NCBI GenBank assembly: GCA_934754335.1
Contig: CAKVHY010000001.1
Coordinates: 120,021 to 184,020, forward strand
Length of the DNA: 64,000 nucleotides
Direction of reading: 5' to 3'
Source of the DNA: an uncultured Clostridia bacterium
GTDB lineage: Bacteria; Bacillota; Clostridia; Christensenellales; UBA1242
The position numbers were made by a program, and so were the translations under genes. A model generated the notes under the pieces. It worked only from the letters and a program-made list of their open reading frames with translations. It was not told the origin of the DNA and did not search any database. Position 1 is the first letter of the stretch. Every line of letters begins with the position of its first letter. Positions 17,578 to 28,888 of this stretch are shown in pieces.

Positions 17578-18909
17578 TTACTGCCTTAAACTCATACTTT
17601 TGATATCGCTCACAGCAATTTTTACCCTGTTACTTTCTTTGATTAAATCTGTAATTTTATTCCTAGCGTGAATAACCGTGGTGTGGTCTTTCTTCCCAAA
17701 AACCTGAGAAATTGAGGTTAAAGGAAGGTCCATCATATCGTAAATCAAGTACATAGCAATCTGCCTTGGCTCAACCACTTCCTTAGTTTTCTTCTTTCCA
17801 AGCAAATCCTCTCTTTCCAAACTATAATACTTACAAACCGCATCAATGATTATATCTGTGGTCAAAGTTTGTTTGCTTTGATTAACATGGTCTTTCAAAG
17901 ATTCTTTAACATCTTCCAAATCTGCTTCTTCTTTTAATCTAAGGGAAGCATAGAAATGAACTTTACTTAGCAAGCCTTCCATTTCTCTAATATTCGTATC
18001 GCATCTTTCGGCGATATAATTTATAACGTCATCGCTTACTCTATATTTTTCGTCTTCTGCTTTTCTTCTTAGGATTGCAATTCTTGTTTCGATATCTGGA
18101 GACTGCACATCTTGAATAATACCCATACTAAATCTGCTAACCAATCTTTCCTGAAGCATAGACAATTCTTTAGGTGGACGATCAGACGCGATGATGATTT
18201 GTTTATTGTTTTCATACAAATCATTGAATGTATGGAAAAACGATTCTTGAGTTTGAATACGTGTGGAGATAAACTGAATATCATCAATCATCAAAATATC
18301 TAGGTTTCTATACTTCTCTCTGAACGCACTCTCTTGATGGGTTTTCAAACTTTCAATATAATCGTTTGTAAACCTTTCACATGTTACGTAAATAATTTTT
18401 AATTCTGGATTATGTTCGGTTATGTAATTTCCAATTGCATGAAGAAGGTGAGTTTTTCCAAGACCTGAGCCACCATAAATAAATAGCGGATTTATCTTGA
18501 ATGGGTTCTTCGCCACTCCTTCTGCTGCTGCGTAAACATACTTATTAGAACTACCAACAACGAAATTATCGAACGTGTACTTTCTATTAAACTTCGAAAC
18601 ATTTGGATCTGCAACATTTGCTTCTTCTTGCTTCTTTTCGTTTTCTTTAATATACTCATCTTTCTCAAATGGGTCTAGAACTTTAAAGTCCACAACCTGT
18701 TCGCTTATAGATTTTAAAGCGAGCCTAATTTGCGTTCCATGAAGTTCAAGCACACGGTTTTTTGCACTTTCGCTAGTGGTGGACAACACAAATATTCCGT
18801 CAACAAAGTCGATTGGTTCAAGCGTGTTAATCCACAAATCAAAGGAAACGGAAGTTACCTGCGAACGCAGTTGCGTTAGTGCAGTTTGCCAAACTTTTTG
18901 AATTTCCAT
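17578..18909 (-). CDS. dnaA: Chromosomal replication initiator DnaA
   Basis: AAA+ initiator that binds DnaA boxes, oligomerises on ATP and opens oriC. The order is: N-terminal DnaB-contact domain (about 1-80), charged linker, AAA+ domain with Walker A GGSGLGKTH and Walker B ILMIDDIQF, sensor region around RLVSRFSMG, and the C-terminal DNA-binding domain with the signature KKDHTTVIHARNKI. At 443 residues it is full length. AGGAG lies 8 nt before the ATG. A consensus promoter with a DnaA box at its start site suggests autoregulation. Confidence 0.98.
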   Translation of the reverse strand: MEIQKVWQTALTQLRSQVTSVSFDLWINTLEPIDFVDGIFVLSTTSESAKNRVLELHGTQIRLALKSISEQVVDFKVLDPFEKDEYIKENEKKQEEANVADPNVSKFNRKYTFDNFVVGSSNKYVYAAAEGVAKNPFKINPLFIYGGSGLGKTHLLHAIGNYITEHNPELKIIYVTCERFTNDYIESLKTHQESAFREKYRNLDILMIDDIQFISTRIQTQESFFHTFNDLYENNKQIIIASDRPPKELSMLQERLVSRFSMGIIQDVQSPDIETRIAILRRKAEDEKYRVSDDVINYIAERCDTNIREMEGLLSKVHFYASLRLKEEADLEDVKESLKDHVNQSKQTLTTDIIIDAVCKYYSLEREDLLGKKKTKEVVEPRQIAMYLIYDMMDLPLTSISQVFGKKDHTTVIHARNKITDLIKESNRVKIAVSDIKSMSLRQ

Positions 18910-18942
18910 ACGCTTATCTCCTGTTAAAATTTTTATATATTT

Positions 18943-18983
18943 TTATACACAATTATTATAATAAATATGTAGCATTTTGTCAA
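18943..18983 (-). promoter_or_regulatory. dnaA promoter with DnaA box at the start site
   Basis: On the minus strand: TTGACA (18983-18978), 17-bp spacer, TATAAT (18960-18955). A perfect DnaA box TTATACACA (18943-18951, plus strand) begins 3-4 nt after the -10 box and covers the expected start point. Confidence 0.85.
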
Positions 18984-19070
18984 GAGAAATTTGCAAAAAA
19001 CAGCGAAAAAAAGCCATAAAATAAAAAAATAGTTGTACACAAAATTGTATAAATTGTGCACAACTGAATT

Positions 19071-19385
19071 TCACATTTCTCTTTCACTTTTTTCTTTTAT
19101 ATGTTCGATTAACTCTCTATAATTATCTATTTCATTGGGTAGTTTGTAATCAAAAGATTTTTTTCTTTTTGCCTTTTCTTTTTGAGTTATTAGTTGATCA
19201 AACGCATCGCTTTTCCCCTTTAATTCTTTATCTGCATTTTTTAATGGCTGGATTAAATAATCGTCTAAAAATTTAAAGAATGGGATTTCACGCAATAATT
19301 TATGGGCGATATCTTTGCCTGCATAACTAAACACTTTGCCGGTGTAATTCAATTTTGATTGAAAATCTAATTTTGTTTCTTCCAT
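19071..19385 (-). CDS. Hypothetical protein, 104 aa
   Basis: Unknown, Lys/Glu-rich, probably helical, soluble. GGAG lies 5 nt before the ATG. It follows the 162-residue gene on the same strand after about 65 bp and lies between the toxin/immunity-like pair and dnaA. It could be a further member of that module or unrelated. The 19000-19060 stretch towards dnaA holds weaker DnaA-box-like words (TTGTACACA, TTGTGCACA). Confidence 0.6.
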   Translation of the reverse strand: MEETKLDFQSKLNYTGKVFSYAGKDIAHKLLREIPFFKFLDDYLIQPLKNADKELKGKSDAFDQLITQKEKAKRKKSFDYKLPNEIDNYRELIEHIKEKSEREM

Positions 19386-19451
19386 ATTTTCTCCACATTT
19401 TTTATTATACTAATTATATCACATTTTCCCATAATTTAAAAGGGGGTTTGA

Positions 19452-19940
19452 TTATTTTTCAATAACTTTTAAGTCGCAAATTTTTACAGAAATACAATCA
19501 CCATAGTATTCACCTTTTTGGTTTATTCCCGAAAAATCCACTTCAATATAATCTTGGATTGCAGAATTCTCCATAACGCAACCAATCTCGCCTTTATGTA
19601 TTCCAAATCTTGTATATTTTGGGTCTTCAACTATCAATTGAACTGTGGTGTATGCTTTGATGGATACAGGCTCTAATATAGAATTTGCTTTTGAAAGAAT
19701 AGTGTCTAGATTTGAAATAATCTCGTTTTCTATGTTGATTGGTAATGTTTCATTTTCTTGGATAACATCTTGATTATTAACTTCAACTATTGCATATCGA
19801 CCTACATTTTGCGGATTAAAAAACAACACCTTGGATTTTGTTTTAGATTTTTCAAGAATGATTCCGTGCAGGTTTTTTGTTAAATTATTTTTTAGATATG
19901 GAACTTCGTTAATTAATTTTATTATTTCTAGTTTTTTCAT
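19452..19940 (-). CDS. Small protein with DUF4926-like C-terminus; possible immunity partner
   Basis: A 162-residue protein. I place the start at 19940 because GGAGG lies 9 nt upstream; the Met at 19949 directly abuts that GGAGG. The C-terminal part (LIVEDPKYTRFGIHKGEIG ... IEVDFSG) resembles small barrel proteins of the DUF4926 type, which I recall next to polymorphic-toxin genes. The start codon overlaps the stop of the upstream gene as ATGA, a sign of translational coupling and of a functional pair. The antitoxin or immunity role is inference from that arrangement. There is no signal peptide. Confidence 0.5.
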   Translation of the reverse strand: MKKLEIIKLINEVPYLKNNLTKNLHGIILEKSKTKSKVLFFNPQNVGRYAIVEVNNQDVIQENETLPINIENEIISNLDTILSKANSILEPVSIKAYTTVQLIVEDPKYTRFGIHKGEIGCVMENSAIQDYIEVDFSGINQKGEYYGDCISVKICDLKVIEK

Positions 19941-20521
19941 TTTATCCATCCTCCAAATGGTGTTGTGTTTTTAATTTTTCCTTCAGGATACAATAGCCAA
20001 CCGCTATAAAAATTAACATTTTTTATGGTAATCGGTATTGCTAAGCGCTGACCCCTCCTATCAAGATTTTTAAGAACATATTTACCTGAGAGATATTGAG
20101 ACTTTGCTTGCCTACAAAATTCTGCTTGCAAATAGTTAGAATCGCTAATATCAAAGCCTAGGTCGTAAAAAATTTTATTTTTACCTTTAGATGCTTGAGT
20201 ATTTGCAAATACATACTCCGTAAATTTTCGAATATCACAATCTGCTGATGCGTTAATTTTAACCTTGTTAAAATTTATATCTATTTTCTTACAATCACAA
20301 TTTTCATGTAAAGGATTGTTTGGTGTTTTATTAGTAATTAAATAACAACCATCTAGCGCAGAACAAGTCATACAATGACCAAATAATGCAATTACATTTC
20401 TTATTAAATCCCTGAGCCAGTCGGGTTTGTTTGGAACTAAAAAGTGATCCCATTCAATCCATTGATTATAAACTATTGCACCATCAATGTCAACTTGTAC
20501 TAAATTATCAAAAGTATTCAT
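19937..20521 (-). CDS. Putative toxin-like protein with HxxCxC motif
   Basis: A 194-residue protein. The start at 20521 is chosen because AAAGGAG lies 8 nt upstream; an earlier Met at 20566 lacks one. The middle carries LHENCDCKK, the His-x-x-Cys-x-Cys motif found in phage head-morphogenesis (MuF-like) proteins and in toxins derived from them. The last ~80 residues (FCRQAKSQYLSG, LDRRGQRLAI, SGWLLYPEGKI, TPFGGW) resemble a C-terminal domain I associate with polymorphic toxins (DUF6883-like). I infer a toxin or phage-derived effector coupled to the next gene. No catalytic site can be assigned with confidence. Confidence 0.45.
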   Translation of the reverse strand: MNTFDNLVQVDIDGAIVYNQWIEWDHFLVPNKPDWLRDLIRNVIALFGHCMTCSALDGCYLITNKTPNNPLHENCDCKKIDINFNKVKINASADCDIRKFTEYVFANTQASKGKNKIFYDLGFDISDSNYLQAEFCRQAKSQYLSGKYVLKNLDRRGQRLAIPITIKNVNFYSGWLLYPEGKIKNTTPFGGWIK

Positions 20522-20654
20522 AAAAACTTCTCCTTTTTGTAAAATATTGTTAATTAATTTTAACATATAAAAAATGTAACAGATTGTTTATGTGTCAATA
20601 ATTTTTACTCTATAACACACTCTCTCACATTTTTAAAAAAACCTTACAAAAAGG

Positions 20655-20683
20655 TTGTTTACTTTCTTAAAATTTGGTAAAAT
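20655..20683 (+). promoter_or_regulatory. recF promoter, apparently leaderless
   Basis: TTGTTT (20655-20660), 17-bp spacer, TAAAAT (20678-20683). Only 6 nt separate the -10 box from the ATG, so the transcript would start at or next to the A of ATG. Confidence 0.6.
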
Positions 20684-20689
20684 ATAAAC

Positions 20690-21778
20690 ATGGAAATTAG
20701 GAGTTTGGAACTTAAAAATTATCGTAATTACAACTCCCAACAGGTGTTTTTTGATAAAGGCGTGAACGTGCTGGTGGGGAAAAATGCTCAAGGCAAAACT
20801 AATATGCTTGAGAGTATTTTTCTTTGCGCAATAGGTAAAAGCCCAAGGACAAACAAGGAAAAAGAACTTATAAGATGGGAAAGCACATTTGCTAAAACCA
20901 CCCTAGAATTATCTTCTATCAAAGGCGATAAAAAGATAGAATTTTTTATATTCGAAAACCAAAGCAAGGCCATAAAAGTGAATGGTTTTGCCCTTAAAAA
21001 GATTGGCGAATTAATGGGCGAATTTAAGGCGGTTTATTTTTCTCCTGACGAACTAAAACTTGTTAAAGAAAGTCCTTCAGAAAGGCGAAAATTTATGGAC
21101 ATTTCTTTATCTCAATTTGATAAAAATTACTTTTACAATATCTCCAAATATTCCAAAATTATGGCTCAGAGAAACAAACTTTTAAAGAGTACGAAAGATA
21201 TAAATGTTTTATTAGATACTCTTCCTATTTGGAATGAGCAACTGGCTCTATATGGAGCAAAAATTATCTTTGAGCGAATGAAATTTATTAAGGAAATAAA
21301 CAAAATTGCTTTCTCAATCCATAAAGAATTAACAGGTGGAAAGGAAGAGTTATATTTAAGTTACTTGGGGTTAACTGCGCCCACTGAGTTTGAGATAAAA
21401 GAGAAGTTATTGGACGAACTTAATGCTTGTGCGGAAAAGGACGCTGTGTTAGGTTTTACTTCTGTTGGACCTCACCGTGACGACATTAGAATAATGGTTA
21501 ATAATATAGACGCACGCACCTTTGGTTCGCAAGGACAACAAAGAACTGTGGCTTTATCTTTGAAGTTGGCTGAACTTGAGTTTTTTTACAACAACTTTGG
21601 CGAATATCCTGTTTTGCTTCTAGATGACGTTTTGAGCGAACTTGACGATAACCGCCAGCAAAAACTTTTAGAGTATGTTTCTAAAATTCAAACCATCATA
21701 ACCTGTACAAGTTTTCCTTTTGATATCAAGGCTAAGATATTTAGAATTGAGAACGGATACGTGGTGGAAAACAACTAA
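20690..21778 (+). CDS. recF: DNA replication and repair protein RecF
   Basis: SMC-like ATPase that loads RecA at single-strand gaps. Walker A is GKNAQGKTN (about residues 30-38), the ABC signature region is FGSQGQQRT and Walker B is LLLDDVLSELD. At 362 residues it is full length. No SD sequence is visible ahead of the ATG and a -10 box lies only 6 nt upstream, so translation of a leaderless message is likely. The gene is in the usual gyrB-gyrA neighbourhood but divergent from dnaA-dnaN. Confidence 0.96.
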   Translation: MEIRSLELKNYRNYNSQQVFFDKGVNVLVGKNAQGKTNMLESIFLCAIGKSPRTNKEKELIRWESTFAKTTLELSSIKGDKKIEFFIFENQSKAIKVNGFALKKIGELMGEFKAVYFSPDELKLVKESPSERRKFMDISLSQFDKNYFYNISKYSKIMAQRNKLLKSTKDINVLLDTLPIWNEQLALYGAKIIFERMKFIKEINKIAFSIHKELTGGKEELYLSYLGLTAPTEFEIKEKLLDELNACAEKDAVLGFTSVGPHRDDIRIMVNNIDARTFGSQGQQRTVALSLKLAELEFFYNNFGEYPVLLLDDVLSELDDNRQQKLLEYVSKIQTIITCTSFPFDIKAKIFRIENGYVVENN

Positions 21779-21807
21779 AAAATCTTAAAGAATTCAAAAA
21801 CTAAGTA

Positions 21808-21836
21808 TTGCAATTTCAAGTATCTTATGATATAAT
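21808..21836 (+). promoter_or_regulatory. Promoter for the gene at 21869
   Basis: TTGCAA (21808-21813), 17-bp spacer, TATAAT (21831-21836) with TGA ahead of it. Confidence 0.65.
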
Positions 21837-21868
21837 GTTTCCACTCAAATAAAAAGGTGGAAAGATTT

Positions 21869-22447
21869 ATGAGCGATAGCGATAAAATTAAAACTTCAGA
21901 TTTGGCGTTTCTTACTTATCTTGTAAGAGATCCATACGATTATACAAATAGAAAAAGTGCGCTTCAAGTAAGAGCATTTGAACAAGTGGAAACACAATCT
22001 GGCGAAACATATTTTATGGACTTAAAAGATAACGCTGTTTATACATTGCTAGATAAAGAATGCAGTAATCAAAGAGTTACTCCAAAATTTGATTTGGTTA
22101 ATTTCTATACGAAATCTAGGATTGTGGAAGAAGAACCATTATTTTTCAAAGCCGGCGAAGAAGAATTAAATGATGGCACGTTAACAACTATTTTAAAAAC
22201 GAATGAAGAGATTGACTATATGCTTGGAAGCGTGGCAAGAGAAGAATTTGGCTTTAAAGATAGAATTAAGATGGTTACATTACTTTCAAGCCTAAATTCT
22301 AAAAATAGCCTTGGCGGAGAAGAAATTACAAGAGAAAAGTTATCCAAGATTGTTGATACTTTTAATGAATGCAGTTGCAAAGCAAACGGAATTGAATATG
22401 AAGTTAGTGCACCTAGCATGTATGATAGTTATTCAACAAATAATTAA
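21869..22447 (+). CDS. Hypothetical protein, 192 aa
   Basis: Unknown soluble acidic protein, encoded between recF and gyrB. I prefer the ATG at 21869 over a GTG at 21857 because AGGTGG lies 8-11 nt before the ATG. No motif, signal or membrane segment is seen. It has its own promoter and a strong terminator, so it is independent of recF and gyrB. Confidence 0.65.
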   Translation: MSDSDKIKTSDLAFLTYLVRDPYDYTNRKSALQVRAFEQVETQSGETYFMDLKDNAVYTLLDKECSNQRVTPKFDLVNFYTKSRIVEEEPLFFKAGEEELNDGTLTTILKTNEEIDYMLGSVAREEFGFKDRIKMVTLLSSLNSKNSLGGEEITREKLSKIVDTFNECSCKANGIEYEVSAPSMYDSYSTNN

Positions 22448-22480
22448 TTAAAAAACACATTCTCAAATATGCATCTTAGG

Positions 22481-22522
22481 AAAACCACCACGAAGAGAAA
22501 ATCTTTGTGGTGGTTTTCTATT
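22481..22522 (+). terminator. Strong intrinsic terminator before gyrB
   Basis: Stem of about 16 bp from AAAACCACCACGAAGA (22481-22496) to TCTTTGTGGTGGTTTT (22502-22517) with one G-T pair, followed by CTATTTTT. Confidence 0.85.
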
Positions 22523-22649
22523 TTTGTAGCCTAATTTAGATTTGCAATGTTATCTGATTTTAATTCCTGTTTTCGCCTTTATATATATAATATTATTATA
22601 TAAAAAGATATAAAAATGGCATAAATTAGTTGTACTTTAAATTTTCTTA

Positions 22650-22741
22650 TGATATAATATTAGGCGTATAAAGCACTCCTGAAGCCCAGTTTTAATTCTT
22701 ATAGGTTATTTACTAACCAATATATTAATTGGGCTTACAGG
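22650..22741 (+). promoter_or_regulatory. gyrB promoter and structured leader
   Basis: The extended -10 TGATATAAT is at 22650-22658. About 20 nt further on, a long hairpin is built from CCTG/CAGG (22678/22738), AGCCCA/TGGGCT (22683/22730) and an inner GGTTA/TAACC (22704/22714). The 65-nt element ends about 37 nt before the ATG. It could control gyrB stability or translation; I recognise no riboswitch class. Confidence 0.5.
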
Positions 22742-22774
22742 TGGCATTTAATTTTATTTTAGGCAGGTATTTAA

Positions 22775-24697
<1,923 letters not shown>

Positions 24698-24714
24698 TTA
24701 AAGGAATGGCAGAT

Positions 24715-27261
24715 ATGGAAAGAAAAGATATAGAAGATATTTTAAGTAAGATAGATAATAGCAAGGTTTTAGAAGTTAAGGTTAAGGAAGAACTTGAAAA
24801 AAGTTTCATTGCTTATGCCATGGCTGTAAACGTTTCCCGTGCAATCCCCGACGTTCGTGATGGTTTAAAACCCGTTCATAGAAGAATACTTTATGCAATG
24901 GGCGAAATAAATCTTTTTAACGATAAGCCATTCAAAAAATGTGCCAGAATCGTTGGTGACGTTATGGGTAAGTATCACCCACATGGTGATAGTTCAATCT
25001 ATGATGCCTTGGTTCGTTTGGCTCAGGATTTCTCAATTAACACTCCCCTAGTGGACGGTCACGGAAACTTTGGCTCTGTGGACGGAGATAGTCCGGCAGC
25101 GATGCGTTACACGGAAGCACGTCTTTCTAAAATCGCTAGCGAAATGTTAAGAGATATAGATAAAGAAACAGTGGATTTCTATCCAAACTTCGATGAAACC
25201 GAAATGCAACCCACAGTTTTGCCTAGCAGATTCCCAAATTTGCTTGTAAATGGCTCAGACGGTATCGCAGTTGGTATGGCGACAAATATTCCACCACACA
25301 ACCTAAACGAGGTTTGTAACGCCGTTATAGCGCTTATAGACAACCCTGATATAACAATCGACGAACTTATGCGTATAATCCCTGCCCCAGATTTTCCAAC
25401 GAAGGGTATTATCTTTGGAAATAAGGGTATTAAGAATATGTATAGAACTGGTAAAGGCAGTTTCTATATTCGTTCAAAGGCAGAGATTGAAGAATTTGCA
25501 AATGGCACAAGGCAAAGAATTATAATCACTGAAATTCCTTATCAGGTTAATAAGGCAAAACTTATTATGCAGATGGCTGATATGGTTAAAAACAAAAGAA
25601 TTGAAGGCATCAGCGATATTAAGGAAGAAAGTGATAGAGAAGGTATGCGTGTGGTTGTGGATATTAAAAAAGACGCAAACGCACAAGTGGTTTTAAATCA
25701 GTTATATAAACACACAGATATGCAGGTAAGTTTTGGTGCTATCAACCTAGCGCTTGTGAATGGCGTTCCTAAAGTTTTACCTTTAGACGAGATTTTGAAA
25801 AACTACCTAGATTTCCAAAGAGATGTAATTGTTAGAAGAACTAAGTTCGATTTAGATAAAGCCGAACAGAAAGCACATATATTGCGTGGACTTGTAATCG
25901 CTCAAGCAAACATTGATGAAGTTATTAGACAAATCAAACTTTCTCAAGATAAGGCAGAAGCGGTTGTTAAGTTAACAACATTATTCGAACTTGATGAAAA
26001 GCAAGCACTTGCAATCCTAGATATGAGACTTCAAAAGTTAACTGGGCTTGAAGTGGATAAATTAAAAGAAGATTTAAATCAAACTGAAAACCTAATTAGA
26101 GAATTAAAAGAGATTTTGGAAGACGATAGAAAAGTGTTGGCAATAATTAAAAGAGACTTGCAAGATATTCAAGCAAATTATGGTGAACCTAGAAAAACTG
26201 AGATTTCTTTCGATTATAGCGAAATAGATATTGCAGATTTGATTGCTGAAGAAAACGTGGTTATTTCGCTTACTCATGGTGGCTATATTAAGAGAATGGC
26301 TGTTAAGGAATATAAGAGCCAACACCGTGGCGGAAAAGGAGTTGTGGCGCAGAAAACTAAGGAAGACGATTTCGTGGAAAATATTTTCGTGACAAGTACT
26401 CATGACGATTTGTTATGCTTTAGTAATCACGGAAAAGTTTACACAGTTAAGGCGTTTGAAATCCCTGAATCTAGTAAGATTGCAAAAGGAAGAGCGATTG
26501 TAAACCTTCTTCAAGTGGAGCAAGGCGAAAGAATTACAACTATTATTCCAACAAGAGAATTTACTGATGGTTATCTTGTGATGGCAACTAAGTTTGGACT
26601 AATTAAGAAAACTAGATTGAATGAATTTGAAAGCATTAGAAAGAGCGGGAAAATAGCAATTAAGTTGGAAGAAAATGACGAACTTATTTCCGTTTATAAA
26701 ACCACTGGCAATGACGATATCTTGATTGCATCTTCTAGCGGACAATGTATTAGATTTAATGAGAAAGACGTTAGAGTGATGGGAAGAGACACGCAAGGTG
26801 TTAAGAGTATCAGACTTGGCGAAAATGAGCAAGTTGTGGATATGGTTGTGGTTAATCCAGAACTTAAAATGTTAACAATTAGTGAGTATGGTTTTGGTAA
26901 GAAAACTAGCCAAGAAGAATATAGAGTTCAAGGCAGATATGGCATGGGTATTAAAGCCGGAATATTTACTGATGTAACTGGTAACCTTGTAAACTTAAAA
27001 CAAATTGGCGATGACGATGATGTTATGCTTATTGCAGACGATGGTCAGATTATAAGAATTAAATCTAGCGAAATAAACACAATTGGTAGAAATACTAAGG
27101 GCGTTAGAGTTATGAAACTTAAGGAAGGAACGAAGATTGTTTGCGTTGCTATAACTCCAAAGGAAGACGACGAAGTTGAAAACGAAGACGCTGAAAATTT
27201 GAGCAACGAAATAGTTGAAGAACCTGCAGAGATTAACGAAAGCGAGCCAATTGAAGAATAA
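24715..27261 (+). CDS. gyrA: DNA gyrase subunit A
   Basis: DNA-cleaving subunit of gyrase. The start at 24715 is chosen because AAGGA lies 9 nt upstream; an ATG at 24706 directly touches that site. The breakage-reunion domain has the QRDR region around [10 protein letters not shown] and the catalytic Tyr in MRYTEARL. The GyrA-box motif is seen as QHRGGKG in the C-terminal beta-pinwheel. The protein (848 residues) ends in an acidic Glu/Asn tail of about 30 residues, which in other gyrases tunes supercoiling. It is in an operon with gyrB. Confidence 0.97.
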   Translation: MERKDIEDILSKIDNSKVLEVKVKEELEKSFIAYAMAVNVSRAIPDVRDGLKPVHRRILYAMGEINLFNDKPFKKCARIVGDVMGKYHPHGDSSIYDALVRLAQDFSINTPLVDGHGNFGSVDGDSPAAMRYTEARLSKIASEMLRDIDKETVDFYPNFDETEMQPTVLPSRFPNLLVNGSDGIAVGMATNIPPHNLNEVCNAVIALIDNPDITIDELMRIIPAPDFPTKGIIFGNKGIKNMYRTGKGSFYIRSKAEIEEFANGTRQRIIITEIPYQVNKAKLIMQMADMVKNKRIEGISDIKEESDREGMRVVVDIKKDANAQVVLNQLYKHTDMQVSFGAINLALVNGVPKVLPLDEILKNYLDFQRDVIVRRTKFDLDKAEQKAHILRGLVIAQANIDEVIRQIKLSQDKAEAVVKLTTLFELDEKQALAILDMRLQKLTGLEVDKLKEDLNQTENLIRELKEILEDDRKVLAIIKRDLQDIQANYGEPRKTEISFDYSEIDIADLIAEENVVISLTHGGYIKRMAVKEYKSQHRGGKGVVAQKTKEDDFVENIFVTSTHDDLLCFSNHGKVYTVKAFEIPESSKIAKGRAIVNLLQVEQGERITTIIPTREFTDGYLVMATKFGLIKKTRLNEFESIRKSGKIAIKLEENDELISVYKTTGNDDILIASSSGQCIRFNEKDVRVMGRDTQGVKSIRLGENEQVVDMVVVNPELKMLTISEYGFGKKTSQEEYRVQGRYGMGIKAGIFTDVTGNLVNLKQIGDDDDVMLIADDGQIIRIKSSEINTIGRNTKGVRVMKLKEGTKIVCVAITPKEDDEVENEDAENLSNEIVEEPAEINESEPIEE

Positions 27262-27280
27262 ATATTAATGATAAAAAAAG

Positions 27281-27314
27281 CACTTTAATCAGAAATGACT
27301 AAGGTGTTTTTTTT
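27281..27314 (+). terminator. Terminator of the gyrBA operon
   Basis: Hairpin CACTTTAATC / GACTAAGGTG with G-T pairs, loop AGAAAT, then eight T. Confidence 0.75.
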
Positions 27315-27431
27315 ACGCCTTTAATATGTAGAACGAATATGTGCAAAGCATTAATATCAAAGAATAATTAATATGGAATGAATTTAAAAGAGTAAAGATG
27401 AAAAGTTTTATATTTATGAAAATATATTAAT

Positions 27432-27458
27432 ACAAATTTAGAATTTGTATGATATAAT
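27432..27458 (+). promoter_or_regulatory. Promoter with inverted repeat for the gene at 27594
   Basis: Extended -10 TGATATAAT at 27450-27458. An 8-bp inverted repeat TACAAATT-TAG-AATTTGTA lies at 27431-27449, where the -35 box would be, so an operator is possible. Confidence 0.5.
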
Positions 27459-27464
27459 AAAATT

Positions 27465-27512
27465 ATGGGGAGAAAATTAAATCAAAAATTTAATGAAGAA
27501 GGAAATAAGTAA
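27465..27512 (+). CDS. Possible leaderless 15-codon leader peptide
   Basis: ATG lies 6 nt after the -10 box at 27453-27458 and opens a 15-codon frame ending in TAA (MGRKLNQKFNEEGNK). No SD is possible at that distance. The spacing equals that of recF. It precedes the real gene at 27594 by about 80 nt and might regulate it. Chance occurrence cannot be excluded. Confidence 0.25.
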   Translation: MGRKLNQKFNEEGNK

Positions 27513-27593
27513 GTCACAAATTGTAGTCAACTGAAATCGCAATAGAGAGATGGTAGGTTCTATAGCAGAGGACTTGTTTGAAGGAGTTTGAAT

Positions 27594-28397
27594 ATGTCAC
27601 AAAAAGAAAAAATAATTCGCCGTATTAAAAGTTCAATTTGGCTTTTGTTTAGCATAATTTGCTATGTTTTATTCTTTTGTTTTTTAGATTATGATTGGGT
27701 TTGTATTCTCACACTGTCTATGTCTTTAATAGGGCTAGCAATGATTGTAGTGGTAAACATGAAGAAGATAGACTATTCAGAGATTTCTAACCTTATAAAA
27801 AATTCGATTTATGAAAATCCGATGAGTTTAGATAAAATTAAAAAAGAATATCATCTTGCTGGAATTAATTCAATGAATGGCAAGATTTTAAAAATTTATT
27901 TTAATTCAGATAATACAAAACGATGCCTAGTTGTTCAAGAAAGTAATGCGGTTAGATTGGTTTTTGAAGAGATAATGTTTTTGAATGACGATGCTAAATT
28001 ATGGAATCTAGACTTTGCTTACTGGACGCCAGTGGACGAATCCAATGGAAGCCTTTATGCAGATGAAAAACTTGCTCTAAAAGATAATGTTGAAAAATTA
28101 AAAGGTTATAAAGAAGAGAAGTATACGCAAATCTGTTCAAATAAATATATTGCTGAAGTTTGGTGGAAAATAGATATTAATTCTCCGCTTATTCCGTTTG
28201 CTAGTTATAACAGATTCCATGTGAGTATAAATGGTGAAGAAATATCTGATGTGATTATTCACAACACACATTGGTTTGATAAAAATACCAGCATTGCAAA
28301 CCTTTATTTTAATGCCAATATTAATAAAAGTTTTAAGTTTAAAGTGTTGCATGAAGGAAAAGTTATTGCCACTGGTAAGCATTATAAAAACAATTAA
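27594..28397 (+). CDS. Membrane protein with two N-terminal helices, 267 aa
   Basis: Unknown protein. Two hydrophobic helices at about residues 14-34 and 38-58 are followed by a ~205-residue soluble domain. The ATG at 27594 follows AAGGAG by 7 nt and is preferred over a TTG at 27588. No catalytic motif is recognised. The 143-residue gene at 28427 follows after 29 bp with its own ribosome site, and a shared terminator lies behind both, so a two-gene operon is likely. Confidence 0.65.
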   Translation: MSQKEKIIRRIKSSIWLLFSIICYVLFFCFLDYDWVCILTLSMSLIGLAMIVVVNMKKIDYSEISNLIKNSIYENPMSLDKIKKEYHLAGINSMNGKILKIYFNSDNTKRCLVVQESNAVRLVFEEIMFLNDDAKLWNLDFAYWTPVDESNGSLYADEKLALKDNVEKLKGYKEEKYTQICSNKYIAEVWWKIDINSPLIPFASYNRFHVSINGEEISDVIIHNTHWFDKNTSIANLYFNANINKSFKFKVLHEGKVIATGKHYKNN

Positions 28398-28426
28398 AAT
28401 ATGCATGCAAACCTATAGGAGAAAAA

Positions 28427-28858
28427 ATGAGCAATTATTATGTTGTTGGAACTGATGAGAAGTTGGACGAATTAAAAAAGTTCAATGGGAAATTTGAGTT
28501 GATTGAGAAGAACGACCTTGTTAATTTAACTGGAAATAACTGTTTTAATAAGAAATATTATTATGCTTCAAACTACTATGTTTCGCCATTAAAAATCTTA
28601 GATGATAATGCGGGAAAAATAGTGATAAATTTTGATGATAATCAAACAGACTTTGCAATTTTTGCAAAGTTTTTGCAACATCAAAATTTCTATTATGAAA
28701 CGATAGAATTTTATAAATTTTGGTCACTTTTTGATGAGCCAAATAATAAAAAAGAGAATGTAATAGATAAAGAAAAAGAGATAAATATTTTAAAGGATTT
28801 CGACCTAAATCAGGAGTTTGATTACAACACTAAATACATATTTAAGCAGGAGTTTTAG
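28427..28858 (+). CDS. Hypothetical protein, 143 aa
   Basis: Unknown soluble protein rich in Asn, Phe, Lys and Tyr, with no recognisable motif. ATAGGAGAAAAA precedes the ATG. It is the second gene of a probable operon with the membrane protein at 27594. Confidence 0.6.
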   Translation: MSNYYVVGTDEKLDELKKFNGKFELIEKNDLVNLTGNNCFNKKYYYASNYYVSPLKILDDNAGKIVINFDDNQTDFAIFAKFLQHQNFYYETIEFYKFWSLFDEPNNKKENVIDKEKEINILKDFDLNQEFDYNTKYIFKQEF

Positions 28859-28888
28859 GTATATTAAAAAACTAAACTTGAACAAAAA

